Source: Pedobacter westerhofensis
GTDB lineage: Bacteria > Bacteroidota > Bacteroidia > Sphingobacteriales > Sphingobacteriaceae
DNA: 64,000 bases
Direction: 5' to 3'
NCBI RefSeq assembly: GCF_900182595.1
Contig: NZ_FXTN01000006.1
Span: 62,001-126,000, forward strand
In this document: positions 9,214-18,421 of the stretch, in pieces
Position numbering within the stretch: the first letter of the stretch is position 1
Layout: every line of letters begins with the position of its first letter
Program-made: the position numbers and the translations under genes
The notes under the pieces: model-generated
Database searches by the model: none
Told to the model about the DNA's origin: nothing
Seen by the model: only the letters and a program-made list of their open reading frames with translations

Positions 9214-10605
9214 ATGAAAAAGATATCCTTGTTTACGCTATTAATATTCAGTTTTGCCCTACAATCAAAAGCACAATCAATCTATGCCCAAGACAGGGTT
9301 TATACAGGCAATCAGATATCTAATACGGTTTCTGTCTTAGATCCCTCAACACAAACGCTATTAGGAAATATTGTTCTTGGTAAACCCCAACCTGATATCT
9401 TAAGTCCTCTATATAAGGGACAGGCCCTGGTTCATGGCCTGGGTTATTCCCCTAAAAGGCAATTACTAGCAGCGGTTTCCATTGGATCAAATTCAGTAAC
9501 CTTTATTTCAACAGCAAAAAATAAAGTTTTAAAAACTGTTTATATCGGACGTTCACCGCATGAGGCAACCTTTAACCCTTCAGGATCACAGGCATGGATA
9601 TCGGTAAGAGGAGAATCGTATATCAGCGTAATTGATGCAAATAAACTGATTGAAATCAAGCAAATTCCAGTAGCCGACGGCCCGGGAATGGTTGCTTTTA
9701 CTCCAGATGGAAAATGGGCTTATATTTGTTCCAGCTTTACTGCAGAAGTGGATGTAGTGAATGCAACTTCTTATGCTATTGTAAAGCGTATTCCAGTAGT
9801 TAGTCCATTTTCTCCAAATATATTCTGTAGTCCTGATGGGAAATGGATTGCATTGACACATAAGGATGTAGGGAAGATCACTGTCATCAGCACGGAGACA
9901 AATACGATACATACAGTACTAAATACAGGTCCAATTACCAACCATGTCACTTTTACTTTAGTTAATGATTCACCTGTGATGCTGGCAACCATTGGCGGAG
10001 AAAACAGCTTAAAAGTATTTAGTGTTTCACAAGATTTCAAGCTTACTGATAGCGTTGCGACAGGATCATTGCCACATGGCGTCTGGACTTCGGCAGATGG
10101 TAAATTTGCATATGTCGGATTAGAAAATGATGACCAGGTACAAGTGGTTGATCTGGTAAAAATGGCCGTTGTAAAAACCATTGCTATTGGACAATGTCCG
10201 CAAGCATTGTTGTACGCCGCTAATGCCAGCCCTGCAAATGCCTCAAAAGAAAATTTAACCCCGCTTAATCTTGCAGACAAAAGTCAGGTGATTAAATTGA
10301 TGAATAAGGATAATTCAATGTCATCAGGCATGCTAAACGTAAGAAGCGTAGGCTTGACTGATCTTGTCCAACAGGACTTTAAAAAACTCGAGCCAAATAC
10401 TTCGTATACTTTAGCGTTAACCAACTCCTCAAATGATACGTTTAACGCAGATTATGTCATCAATTCTTTTAAGACCGATGAAAAAGGAGCTTTTAGCGGT
10501 CAATCCTCGGGGATAATTAAGAGTGTAGGAACAGGTGGCGCCGATTATAAACATGTGGTTCTTATTGATGATCTTTCAAAAAAGCTGGTGATGATCAGTA
10601 ACTAA
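9214..10605 (+). CDS. Exported YVTN-type beta-propeller protein
   Basis: A 463-residue protein with a signal peptide (MKKISLFTLLIFSFALQSKAQS). It contains repeated propeller blades such as NTVSVLDPSTQTLLGNIVLG, WAYICSSFTAEVDVVNATSY and FAYVGLENDDQVQVVDLVKM, typical of the YVTN/lactonase-like seven-bladed propellers. The last 120 residues are a separate beta-rich domain without clear homology. It is paired with the DUF305 gene (3-base gap) and may act as its surface or periplasmic partner. Enzymatic activity is not evident. Confidence 0.8.
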   Translation: MKKISLFTLLIFSFALQSKAQSIYAQDRVYTGNQISNTVSVLDPSTQTLLGNIVLGKPQPDILSPLYKGQALVHGLGYSPKRQLLAAVSIGSNSVTFISTAKNKVLKTVYIGRSPHEATFNPSGSQAWISVRGESYISVIDANKLIEIKQIPVADGPGMVAFTPDGKWAYICSSFTAEVDVVNATSYAIVKRIPVVSPFSPNIFCSPDGKWIALTHKDVGKITVISTETNTIHTVLNTGPITNHVTFTLVNDSPVMLATIGGENSLKVFSVSQDFKLTDSVATGSLPHGVWTSADGKFAYVGLENDDQVQVVDLVKMAVVKTIAIGQCPQALLYAANASPANASKENLTPLNLADKSQVIKLMNKDNSMSSGMLNVRSVGLTDLVQQDFKKLEPNTSYTLALTNSSNDTFNADYVINSFKTDEKGAFSGQSSGIIKSVGTGGADYKHVVLIDDLSKKLVMISN

Positions 10606-10611
10606 TGTATT

Positions 10612-11598
10612 TTAAACCAAAGATATAACTGCCCATAATGCAGCACTTGAAATTACTATCCATAAAATTACGCCTTGTAACAGTGGCATTATCCCCACTG
10701 CTTTCAAGATAGTAAATGAGAGTCCGCTTCCTATCAGGAACAAGGTTAAAGTTAAGCCTGCTTTTGCTAATGCTACAAAGTAGGGCGCAAAAGGCTTAAT
10801 AAAAGGTAAGTAGGTGTTGGCGATCATTGCCAGGATAAATAGCCCTATAAAATAGGGTATACTAACTTTGCTATTGTTGCTTTTGAACAGGAAAGATGTA
10901 CCAAACGCTACGGGAACAATCCATAGTGCTCTGGCTAACTTAACAGTTGTGGCTATCTGTAGTGCTTGTTCACCATATTTACTGGCTGCCCCAACAACAG
11001 AACTGGTATCGTGAATAGCAATGGCACACCACATACCAAATTGTGACTGTGACAAGTTAAGCGCATGTCCGATAGCGGGGAAAAGAAATAAGGCCACCGA
11101 GTTGAGTATAAAAACAGTACCCATTGCAACGGAGATCTGTTTTTCTTCTGCGTTCATTACAGGCGACAATGCAGCAATAGCACTTCCACCACAGATCGCC
11201 GTTCCAGCTGATATCAAAAAAGATGTTTTACGTTCTATTTTAAATACTTTTCCCAGGATAAAACCAATGATAAGCACTCCGAAAATAGAAACTACGGTAA
11301 ACAGTACGCCTTCTTTTCCTGCTTTCATTGCACTGAATACATTCATTCCAAATCCTAGCCCGACAACAGAAATTTTTAGCAGCAGGTTTGTGGCCTTGTG
11401 ATTTAAATGCAGATAGGGATGTTCCATTAGTTGCGCCAATACTAATCCTAGCAATAAGGCTAAAGGAGGCGACATAAATGGAAAGAGGCACAGCAAAACT
11501 GCCAGGATGAAGATAATTTTACGGGTGTTTAAATTTAAGTTTAGCAGGTTACCCGCCTTTATTTTAGAAGAATTTGAATTGTCTTTGATTTGTGTCAT
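10612..11598 (-). CDS. YeiH-family (UPF0324) putative sulfate/sulfur-anion exporter
   Basis: A 328-residue membrane protein with about ten hydrophobic segments. The conserved YeiH motifs GTAICGGSAIAALSPV and AIAIHDTSSVVGAASKYG are both clear. The family is annotated as a putative sulfate exporter and is usually next to a LysR regulator, as in E. coli yeiE-yeiH. Here a LysR gene is about 3.5 kb away. It converges on the propeller gene, and its own promoter lies between the hairpin at 11663-11705 and its start. Confidence 0.8.
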   Translation of the reverse strand: MTQIKDNSNSSKIKAGNLLNLNLNTRKIIFILAVLLCLFPFMSPPLALLLGLVLAQLMEHPYLHLNHKATNLLLKISVVGLGFGMNVFSAMKAGKEGVLFTVVSIFGVLIIGFILGKVFKIERKTSFLISAGTAICGGSAIAALSPVMNAEEKQISVAMGTVFILNSVALFLFPAIGHALNLSQSQFGMWCAIAIHDTSSVVGAASKYGEQALQIATTVKLARALWIVPVAFGTSFLFKSNNSKVSIPYFIGLFILAMIANTYLPFIKPFAPYFVALAKAGLTLTLFLIGSGLSFTILKAVGIMPLLQGVILWIVISSAALWAVISLV

Positions 11599-11662
11599 AA
11601 TTTTGATTGTCTTTATTTTCTAATTCAAAGATCCATAACTAATAAACCCCGATCAAATCATT

Positions 11663-11705
11663 AAAACTTATCTTCCATAACTTCATGTTATAGAAGATAA
11701 GTTTT
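11663..11705 (-). terminator. Hairpin terminator after the binding-protein operon
   Basis: AAAACTTATCTTC at 11663 pairs with GAAGATAAGTTTT ending at 11705, and a further CATAAC/GTTAT pairing extends the stem. It lies 11 bases past the end of the binding-protein gene and separates that operon from yeiH. Confidence 0.75.
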
Positions 11706-11715
11706 TAGACATTAT

Positions 11716-12465
11716 TTATTCCCAACCCCATTTTTTGAAAATGAGATGTCCTTTATCGGATTGCATAAACTTGATAAAATCCTCAGTTTCCGACTTATGC
11801 GTACCAGTGCTACCCCTCACTACAGGTGTACCTCTATAGACTGTTTGTGTAACAGGAATCCTAACCATTGAGGTGAGGTCTGGTAAACGGTTATGCCAGG
11901 AGCCAAATGTTATCCAGGCATCATATTGAGGATCATTTTTCCATGCAGCAATACCCAATGCCGAATTTGCAAATGTACCTGCTATACGCTGCTGTATGTT
12001 TGCAATCAGATCTTGTCGACCTGCCAAATCTTCCCAAAGCCCCATTTGCCCAGCCCCATTCACATCAAGAATTTTCACACCTGGTTTACAGAGATCGCCC
12101 AGATTTTTGATGTTTTTAGGATTGCCGGGCCGTACCAGGATCGCTGCCGCACGTTTATATAACTCTGTCCGAGAGTTCGCCACTATCATGTTTGGGTGGT
12201 CAGACATGAATTTTGAAAGCATGTATTCTGCTCCTCCAAAGAACAGATCTGCATGTTTCATTGCATCCGGCATCCATTCATTATCTGGCCCGGCAGTGAC
12301 TTTAATTACGATATCATGCTGCTTTCCAAAAACCTTCGCACATTCATTGATCGGTCCGAGCGGCCCACCGGGACCATAGACATATAAAGTATCGTTTGGG
12401 ATTTGTGCATTCCCAATGGTCACTACAGCAACGACTGACAATATGGTTAAAAATATATTTTTCAT
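11716..12465 (-). CDS. Periplasmic substrate-binding protein (molybdate/anion type)
   Basis: A 249-residue exported protein with a signal peptide (MKNIFLTILSVVAVVTIGNAQ). It has the type 2 periplasmic binding protein fold pattern of the ModA-like group (LYVYGPGGPLGPINECAKVFGKQ, then AAAILVRPGNPKNIKNLGDL and the C-terminal DFIKFMQSDKGHLIFKKWG). Such proteins bind small oxyanions. No ABC permease or ATPase is present anywhere nearby, so it may scavenge or sense a ligand rather than feed a transporter. It follows a second binding protein by 11 bases. Confidence 0.7.
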   Translation of the reverse strand: MKNIFLTILSVVAVVTIGNAQIPNDTLYVYGPGGPLGPINECAKVFGKQHDIVIKVTAGPDNEWMPDAMKHADLFFGGAEYMLSKFMSDHPNMIVANSRTELYKRAAAILVRPGNPKNIKNLGDLCKPGVKILDVNGAGQMGLWEDLAGRQDLIANIQQRIAGTFANSALGIAAWKNDPQYDAWITFGSWHNRLPDLTSMVRIPVTQTVYRGTPVVRGSTGTHKSETEDFIKFMQSDKGHLIFKKWGWE

Positions 12466-12476
12466 TGTGTTTATGT

Positions 12477-13397
12477 TTAAGGTAAATCAAAACCAAACTT
12501 TTTGTAGATGGCAGCAGCCTGCGGACTGATCAAAAAATCCATAAAATCTTTTGCAGCGGCCGGATGTGGCGCATCTTTTAACTGTCCCGCTATATATTGC
12601 GCATGGATATTCTCTTTTTCAGGAATTTCAATGAGCTCAACAGGATGGCCAATCATTTTCTGATAGTAGGCCTCAGTATACCATACTGGAGCGGCGTCAC
12701 TTTCGTTGTATAGGATCCTCATTGGTGATTGGCGATGATGGATCATGGTAAGATAAGTAGTCTTATCTTTAACTTTATCTTCCATGATGGTAGATTTTAA
12801 TGTTTCCCCTCCAGCTTTCACATAGGCTTCTTCAATACGTTTACCGATCCCTTCATTCTCTGGATTGGGCATACTGATCCTCAGCTCTTTATTTGCTAAA
12901 TCTTTGAGTGACTTCAATGCCTTCGGATTTCCCTTTTGGACCATGATTGCCAACCTGTTTCTAGCATATAAAGTCGTTTTGCTAAACCATTCAGGGGTCA
13001 TGTCTATCCGGTTCTTACCAGCTGTATAAACATCCGGCTTTAAGGTAATTCTCATGTTGCCCACCACAATGCTACCGGTTTTTATTTGTTGGGCTAAAAT
13101 GCCTGGGGGAAGCGTTTCGGCAAATACCCGCTGATAATGTGGATATGACTTTTTAAAGGCTGCAATTAATTCGTCAATGCACATAAACTGGTTACCGGCA
13201 AAGAAAACCACCAGTTGGGGATCATTAATGTCTCCAAAAAGATCAGGCACATTGTCTACTCCAGGTACTGTGAACTGAACTTTACTTTCAGGTGGAGTAT
13301 TCCAGGGCGGATCAAAGCGATGATCCTGGGCCTTAACATTTCCACAAAGCAATAAAAATGCAACTGTGGCTAAAAAGGTGTGATTTATATATTTCAT
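12477..13397 (-). CDS. Periplasmic substrate-binding protein (ModA/WtpA-like)
   Basis: A 306-residue exported protein with a signal peptide (MKYINHTFLATVAFLLLCGNVKAQ). Features of the anion-binding ModA-like fold are visible: LVVFFAGNQFMCIDELIAAF, NRLAIMVQKGNPKALKSL and the C-terminal AAKDFMDFLISPQAAAIYKKFGF. It is distinct from, and longer than, its downstream neighbour. Both lie between a DsrE protein and a terminator in the same operon as a TsdA-like cytochrome. Molybdate or a sulfur oxyanion are the likeliest ligands, by context only. Confidence 0.7.
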   Translation of the reverse strand: MKYINHTFLATVAFLLLCGNVKAQDHRFDPPWNTPPESKVQFTVPGVDNVPDLFGDINDPQLVVFFAGNQFMCIDELIAAFKKSYPHYQRVFAETLPPGILAQQIKTGSIVVGNMRITLKPDVYTAGKNRIDMTPEWFSKTTLYARNRLAIMVQKGNPKALKSLKDLANKELRISMPNPENEGIGKRIEEAYVKAGGETLKSTIMEDKVKDKTTYLTMIHHRQSPMRILYNESDAAPVWYTEAYYQKMIGHPVELIEIPEKENIHAQYIAGQLKDAPHPAAAKDFMDFLISPQAAAIYKKFGFDLP

Positions 13398-13416
13398 GAT
13401 TTTCTAATTATTTGGT

Positions 13417-13872
13417 TTAAGGATGTACAACTGCCCATCCCTGATATTGACGGATGATGATTTCACCATTGCCGCTGGGTACATAACTGATAAAATCAAA
13501 TAAGGTATTTTTTTCGATTTTCCTTTCTCTGACGGTATTTTCACATTGTGCAAGAATTACTCCTCTGGATTGCAGTTCTAACAATGTTTTTTCAAAAGAT
13601 CCGTTCTTCTGGTAAACAGCTACGCCATCTCCAAAGGCAATAAGTTCTGCATTGATTTTCCCTTTTAACCTGGGATCGTCGAGTGCATTTTTTAGGTTTC
13701 GAAGTGTTCCTGCAATCTTTTTCTCATCACCGTTATTGATTACATACAGTGCCTTATAATTTTTCAGGGTGGCTTTTGCCCCTGTAAAATTAGCAGGTGT
13801 AGCTTGGGCAAAAGTGGCCGAGGTTGCTGCGATCAGCAAAAATAATGTACAGATTAAGGTTATTTTTTTCAT
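13417..13872 (-). CDS. Exported DsrE/DsrF-like protein
   Basis: A 151-residue protein with a signal peptide (MKKITLICTLFLLIAATSATFAQ). The mature part follows the DsrE fold (ALYVINNGDEKKIAGTLRNLKNALDD, ELIAFGDGVAVY, LQSRGVILAQCENTVRE). The single cysteine in LAQCENT is at the place where DsrE-family proteins carry a persulfide-accepting cysteine. It is the second gene of the operon started by the dihaem cytochrome, which fits sulfur handling in the periplasm. Confidence 0.8.
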   Translation of the reverse strand: MKKITLICTLFLLIAATSATFAQATPANFTGAKATLKNYKALYVINNGDEKKIAGTLRNLKNALDDPRLKGKINAELIAFGDGVAVYQKNGSFEKTLLELQSRGVILAQCENTVRERKIEKNTLFDFISYVPSGNGEIIIRQYQGWAVVHP

Positions 13873-13891
13873 GATTTTAGATTTTGATGAT

Positions 13892-14977
13892 TTATTTAGT
13901 TGTTAGTTTTACTTGTTTTTCGGAGGTTACAATTGGTGCAAATGGACCATACTTATGTTGATTTTCAGAAAATTTGTCGGCATATGGTCCGTATGGCGCA
14001 TCAAAAGGTTTTTTTAACAAATCAGGGTAATCTTTTCCCTGATCTTTATGTGGTCTTGGCTGTGAGTTCACAAAAGCAGCGAGATCCCAGGCCTCCTCAT
14101 CACTTAACTGCGCATCTCCATATCTGGCACCATATGGCATATTGTTCTTTACGAACCCCGCAAAGTTACTGAGTCTATACATCCCTGCGCCATCATTGTA
14201 GCTGTGTTTGCCCCATAATGGCGGATAAACATAAGTTAGTTTGTCTTCATCGAGTATTCCCTCACCATTTGCACCATGACAACTTTGACATTTACTGGTA
14301 TATAAAATCGCTCCATGTTTGACATTCGCTGCCCTATCCAGGTATTTTAATTTTTCGGTTCCCGTTCCAAACACTTTCTCCCCTTTTTTTACACCTGTTC
14401 CAAGCCATTTCATATAAGCCAGCATTGCCTGTATCTCTTTACTAGATTCGTCTGGTACTTTGCCTGCAAGACTTCGATTGAAGCACTCTGCAATACGTGC
14501 CGATGCAGGTTCAACCTTTCCTGATCTGCCACTCATTTTAGGAAAACTGGAAATAAAACCAGCATAATTATTTCCGAACAGTTTGGTTCCACCCTCGAGG
14601 TGACAATTCTGACAATTCATACCATTTGTAATACGGGCTATGGATCCATTTGGCCCAAAATATTTGCTCGTATGTGCTATTAATTCTTTGCCATACCTGA
14701 TCATCTGGCCGTACTTGGTGTCCGCCGGAATCGTATTTTCATCAGGCGCTTTCCAGGCATCAGCAGGTACAACCTGGCTTTTGACGTTAACAGCAGCTAT
14801 ACCGGTTTCCACATCCTGTTTGGTTTTTGCTGTCACTACATCTGGCTGCCCATTAAAAAATAAAGTGCAGATGAAAATGGTTCCACAAGCAACAAATAGA
14901 AACGCAATGATAGCCGTTGTCCTGGCTGTATATATAAGTGCTTGTCTGATTTCTTTTTCTGTTGATTCCTTATTCAT
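13892..14977 (-). CDS. Membrane-anchored dihaem c-type cytochrome, TsdA-like thiosulfate dehydrogenase
   Basis: A 361-residue protein. I take the start at the ATG at 14977 (MNKESTEKEIRQ), as the longer frame adds ten unlikely residues. One membrane anchor is at about 20-41. Haem 1 is NCQNCH (C122, C125, H126) and haem 2 is KCQSCH (C230, C233, H234). ARIAECFNRSLAG near 165 supplies a cysteine in the place where TsdA enzymes have their unusual Cys haem ligand. TsdA interconverts thiosulfate and tetrathionate. It is the first gene of the operon with DsrE and two binding proteins, and is divergent from a LysR gene. The TsdA call is well supported; direction of reaction is unknown. Confidence 0.8.
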   Translation of the reverse strand: MNKESTEKEIRQALIYTARTTAIIAFLFVACGTIFICTLFFNGQPDVVTAKTKQDVETGIAAVNVKSQVVPADAWKAPDENTIPADTKYGQMIRYGKELIAHTSKYFGPNGSIARITNGMNCQNCHLEGGTKLFGNNYAGFISSFPKMSGRSGKVEPASARIAECFNRSLAGKVPDESSKEIQAMLAYMKWLGTGVKKGEKVFGTGTEKLKYLDRAANVKHGAILYTSKCQSCHGANGEGILDEDKLTYVYPPLWGKHSYNDGAGMYRLSNFAGFVKNNMPYGARYGDAQLSDEEAWDLAAFVNSQPRPHKDQGKDYPDLLKKPFDAPYGPYADKFSENQHKYGPFAPIVTSEKQVKLTTK

Positions 14978-15037
14978 AACCAATATTTTTCTGTTACAAA
15001 TGTGCATTTATTCTACGCATCAGAAAAAGCATAAAAA

Positions 15038-15052
15038 GTTATTGATGATAAC
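15038..15052. promoter_or_regulatory. Candidate LysR operator
   Basis: GTTATTGATGATAAC is a perfect inverted repeat (GTTAT and ATAAC around 5 bases) containing the T-N11-A layout typical of LysR-type sites. It sits in the 144-base gap between the divergent cytochrome operon and the LysR gene. A related TTAT core recurs at 15058. Confidence 0.45.
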
Positions 15053-15121
15053 GTAAGGTTATGATGTCAGTACCCGTTGAAACAAATTGTTTGTATCTTA
15101 GGTTATCTACTAAAACCGTGT

Positions 15122-16021
15122 ATGATAGATTTCCGTTTGCAAGTATTTTATGCTGTCGCTAAAAGGCTGAATTTTACAAAGGCCTCGGCAGAGTTATTTA
15201 TCAGTCAGCCTGCTGTAACCAAACACATTAAAGAATTAGAGCAGGAGTTCAAAATGTCATTATTTGAACGCAGTGGAAACAAAAAAATCAGCCTCACCCC
15301 AGCCGGCGAATTATTGTTGCATTACGCAGAACAGATTTTTGGAACTTACCGGGAACTGGAATATGATATGAATCTACTTACTAAACAGCATAAAGGAATA
15401 TTGAGGATTGGTGCCAGCAGTACTGTGGCACAATATATCATTCCACCTGTATTGGCACAGTTTCACAATAAGTTTAAGGATATACAAATTCAACTGGTTA
15501 CCGGAAACACAGAAGATGTAGAGCAGCGTTTGATTGCTAAGGAAATAGATTTTGGAATCATTGAAGGCATCTCCCGGAACCCACAGATTAAATACGAACA
15601 ATATCTAAAAGACGAGCTGGTGCTGGTGTGTTCTGGTCACAATTATGCCATGAAAAAGGAAATGATCAAACCGAATGAGTTGAAGGATTATGATTTATTA
15701 CTTCGTGAACCTGGTTCTGGTACACTAGATGTTATTGCATATGCTTTAAAAGCACACCAGATAAAGGTGGGGGACTTAAATATAGAAATGCAGTTAGGTA
15801 GTACCGAAAGCATTAAATCCTATTTGATTCACAGCAAATGCCTGGCTTTTTTATCTATCCACTCCATATTGAAAGAGCTCAAGAATAATGAATGCCGCAT
15901 CATAGATATCAAGGATATGGTTATCGAAAGGCCGTTTCATTTCATTCAGCTTCATGGTCAGCAGGACGCTCTGGCGGAACTATTTATGCGCTTCGCTAAA
16001 AGCTACAACTATAATGTATAG
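15122..16021 (+). CDS. LysR-family transcriptional regulator
   Basis: A 299-residue regulator starting MIDFRLQVFYAVAKRLNFTKAS; the longer frame upstream is unlikely since LysR proteins start just before this helix. The winged HTH (SAELFISQPAVTKHIKELEQEF) is at residues about 18-40, followed by the effector domain (GASSTVAQYIIPPVLAQF, EIDFGIIEG, LREPGSGT). The effector pattern resembles the CysB/CbbR-YeiE branch, often linked to sulfur metabolism. Divergent from the cytochrome/DsrE/binding-protein operon, it is the obvious regulator of it. It overlaps the next gene by 8 bases. Confidence 0.85.
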   Translation: MIDFRLQVFYAVAKRLNFTKASAELFISQPAVTKHIKELEQEFKMSLFERSGNKKISLTPAGELLLHYAEQIFGTYRELEYDMNLLTKQHKGILRIGASSTVAQYIIPPVLAQFHNKFKDIQIQLVTGNTEDVEQRLIAKEIDFGIIEGISRNPQIKYEQYLKDELVLVCSGHNYAMKKEMIKPNELKDYDLLLREPGSGTLDVIAYALKAHQIKVGDLNIEMQLGSTESIKSYLIHSKCLAFLSIHSILKELKNNECRIIDIKDMVIERPFHFIQLHGQQDALAELFMRFAKSYNYNV

Positions 16022-16520
16022 TGTTACCGAAATTTCGAGGCAATATCAGCCAGCTAAAGTGCTGCTGCTCTTTGTTTCTGAAGCTCCTGGAGGTGACGAT
16101 AAACATTTTTACCTGGGAAATACTAATCTGTTTCGAACAATTTATCTTGCATTTAGTGAGGTATTTGGCGATTTTAAATCTGTAGAAGATTTTTTGCAGT
16201 TCTTTAAAGGCACGGGATGCTTTTTGGAACATCTAACTTGTACACCTATTGATAAATCGTCAGTTAAAATCAGAAAAAACCAGAGGCAGGGGGGAATAGA
16301 GCAATTAGCTCATAAAATCAGAACATATCAACCCCGATTAATCATGATCCTAATGAAAAGCATTGAACAAGAGGTTAAAGAATCTATTGACCTATCAGGC
16401 TTATCGTTTATCGAAGAAATTGCAGTTACCTGCTATCCTGCCGGCACTGAATCAAACAGGCTTACTTGCATCCGGGATACCAGGGTTATCATCTCCAAAC
16501 TGGCATCGATATTGACATAA
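16014..16520 (+). CDS. Uncharacterised protein, possibly uracil-DNA-glycosylase-fold
   Basis: A 168-residue protein starting at the ATG at 16014, which overlaps the LysR stop codon (ATGTATAG). The segment VLLLFVSEAPGGDDKHFYLGNTNLFR resembles the N-terminal strand and loop of the uracil-DNA glycosylase superfamily, and YQPRLIMILMKSIEQEV could be the following strand. The call is tentative. No signal peptide is visible. Translational coupling to LysR suggests the two are expressed together. Confidence 0.45.
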   Translation: MYSVTEISRQYQPAKVLLLFVSEAPGGDDKHFYLGNTNLFRTIYLAFSEVFGDFKSVEDFLQFFKGTGCFLEHLTCTPIDKSSVKIRKNQRQGGIEQLAHKIRTYQPRLIMILMKSIEQEVKESIDLSGLSFIEEIAVTCYPAGTESNRLTCIRDTRVIISKLASILT

Positions 16521-16560
16521 CATGCAAATATATTGCTGTAATATACCGATACAGAACAAG

Positions 16561-16950
16561 ATGAAAATTCAAGATCAGGAAAACACCAAACAGCATGCAG
16601 GAGACCATTTGGCTAATGAAAGAACATTTTTGGCCTGGATCAGAACCAGTATTGGTATCATGGGATTTGGCTTCGTGGTGATGAAATTCTCGCTATTTAT
16701 CAAGCAGATCAGTGCCGCACTGGGGAGTAAAGTGCCCCTGCACCAAACCGGAGATTCCCGCATTATCGGGATTTTTCTAGTTGCCCTGGGAGCAATTACT
16801 ATCATTTGTTCTTACTTAAGATATAATTCAACGAAAGAACAATTGAATCAGGGGGTGTATTACCATTCAACACTTTTTGTTAAAGTTTTAACCGCTTTAG
16901 TTTTCATAGCTAGTATACTTTTACTGCTCTACCTTATTAAAACAACATAG
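16561..16950 (+). CDS. YidH/DUF202 membrane protein
   Basis: A 129-residue small membrane protein starting MKIQDQENTKQHAGDHLANE. The DUF202 signature ANERTFLAWIRTSIGIMGFG leads into the first of three membrane segments, with others at about 75-95 and 105-125. Function of the family is unknown. It converges on the fluoride operon, with a gap of 160 bases. Confidence 0.85.
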   Translation: MKIQDQENTKQHAGDHLANERTFLAWIRTSIGIMGFGFVVMKFSLFIKQISAALGSKVPLHQTGDSRIIGIFLVALGAITIICSYLRYNSTKEQLNQGVYYHSTLFVKVLTALVFIASILLLLYLIKTT

Positions 16951-17110
16951 GCAGTTAAATCATCTGTACTTGATGCTTTAGAAAAGAGAGGAAGGAAAGC
17001 GGTCGATATAGCGTTGTTTTTTGATATAAATTGCTGATTGCATTGGTCAAGGATCTTATAAAAATTTCACCTCTTTATGATAATCCACAGGAACAGGATA
17101 AGTCAATATT

Positions 17111-18403
17111 TTATGTTCCCGTAAATATTTTGGGTACCGCAATACGCTGTGAAGAATATATACCTGAATGGCCACTGAAAAAATAGGCTGTAAAACAGGC
17201 TACCGCAAAAAACATGGTGTATTCACTACCAAAAAGTTCTATACCCATAATCGTACAGGCAAGGGGTGTATTCGTTGCACCAGCAAAAACAGCAATAAAT
17301 CCAAGGGCAGCAAACAAACTAACTGGAGCATTTAATAAGGTCGAAAGTGCATTGCCTAATGTTGCGCCAATATAAAACAAAGGCGTTACCTCACCACCTT
17401 TAAATCCAGTTCCTAATGTTAAAGTTGTGTAAATGGTCTTCCATAACCAGCTCCAAGTATCTGCTCCACCAGGCTGAAAAGCAGAGGGAATTGTAACGGC
17501 TCCTTGGTATTCGCTATCCACGCCCAAACTTAAGTAATCCGGTTTCCCGATGGCGTAAGTCAAGCCTATAATAATCAGACCACCGATAACAGGAATAAGC
17601 CACTGGATCTTACATACTTTAGAAAAAAAGGCCTTGATCTCATGCACCATTACAGCAAACAGGTAGCTGGCCAGACCAAACAATGTGGATGCTAGAATAA
17701 CCTTACTAAGCAGGAGTAGGTTTACCGGCAGGTATTCAGATAGAAAGTAGGCACTTTTCTCTATGAGATCGATGTGATAAGCGGTATGATGGATGCCCCA
17801 GGCAGAGACAGTAAGATCACCAAGCACGCTGGCAATTAATGCGGGAAGTAAAGCCTTGTACTCTATTCTTCCAATGGCCAGAACTTCCATTGCAAATATG
17901 GCACCGGTGAGCGGTGTTCCGAACACCGCCCCAAACCCGGCTGCAATTCCCGCGGTAAGGAGCATCTTGGTGTCTACCTCATTTAGCTTAAACCAGCGGC
18001 TAAACATTCCTGCGATGCTTCCTCCGATTTGTACCGCGGTTCCCTCTCTTCCAGCCGATCCGCCAAACAAATGGGTAATCACTGTAGTTATTAAGATTAC
18101 TGGCGCCATCTGCCTGGGCACTCCACCACCCGGCCTATGGATTTCATCCATGATCAGGTTATTTCCTTTTTCTGAGGACCTACCAACTGACTGATAAATC
18201 AGGTGGATCACAATACCTGCTAAAGGTAGCAGAAAAATGAGACAGGTATGCTGAAAGCGAAAGTGAATGGCCCAGCCTAGCAGCCAAAGGAACAAGGCAA
18301 CCATACTTCCTATTGCAATGGCAACAGGAAGTATAAGCAGCGTCCATCGAACCGCATATTTAAAAACCGAAAGGTGTTCAAATAAAAATTTATTATGTTT
18401 CAT
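17111..18403 (-). CDS. CLC-F type fluoride/proton antiporter
   Basis: A 430-residue CLC-family membrane protein. The anion-path motif is GREGTAVQ at 118-125, with GREGT in place of the GREGP typical of chloride CLCs. The GREGT form is known from the CLC-F fluoride exporters. Other CLC signatures include GAVFGTPLTGAIFAMEV and GFKGGEVTPLFYIGATLGN. It is the last gene of an operon headed by a fluoride riboswitch and lies 18 bases after an enolase gene, which makes fluoride export its likely role. It would export cytoplasmic fluoride in exchange for protons. Confidence 0.9.
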   Translation of the reverse strand: MKHNKFLFEHLSVFKYAVRWTLLILPVAIAIGSMVALFLWLLGWAIHFRFQHTCLIFLLPLAGIVIHLIYQSVGRSSEKGNNLIMDEIHRPGGGVPRQMAPVILITTVITHLFGGSAGREGTAVQIGGSIAGMFSRWFKLNEVDTKMLLTAGIAAGFGAVFGTPLTGAIFAMEVLAIGRIEYKALLPALIASVLGDLTVSAWGIHHTAYHIDLIEKSAYFLSEYLPVNLLLLSKVILASTLFGLASYLFAVMVHEIKAFFSKVCKIQWLIPVIGGLIIIGLTYAIGKPDYLSLGVDSEYQGAVTIPSAFQPGGADTWSWLWKTIYTTLTLGTGFKGGEVTPLFYIGATLGNALSTLLNAPVSLFAALGFIAVFAGATNTPLACTIMGIELFGSEYTMFFAVACFTAYFFSGHSGIYSSQRIAVPKIFTGT

Positions 18404-18421
18404 TGTAGGTTAGCGGCTGAT

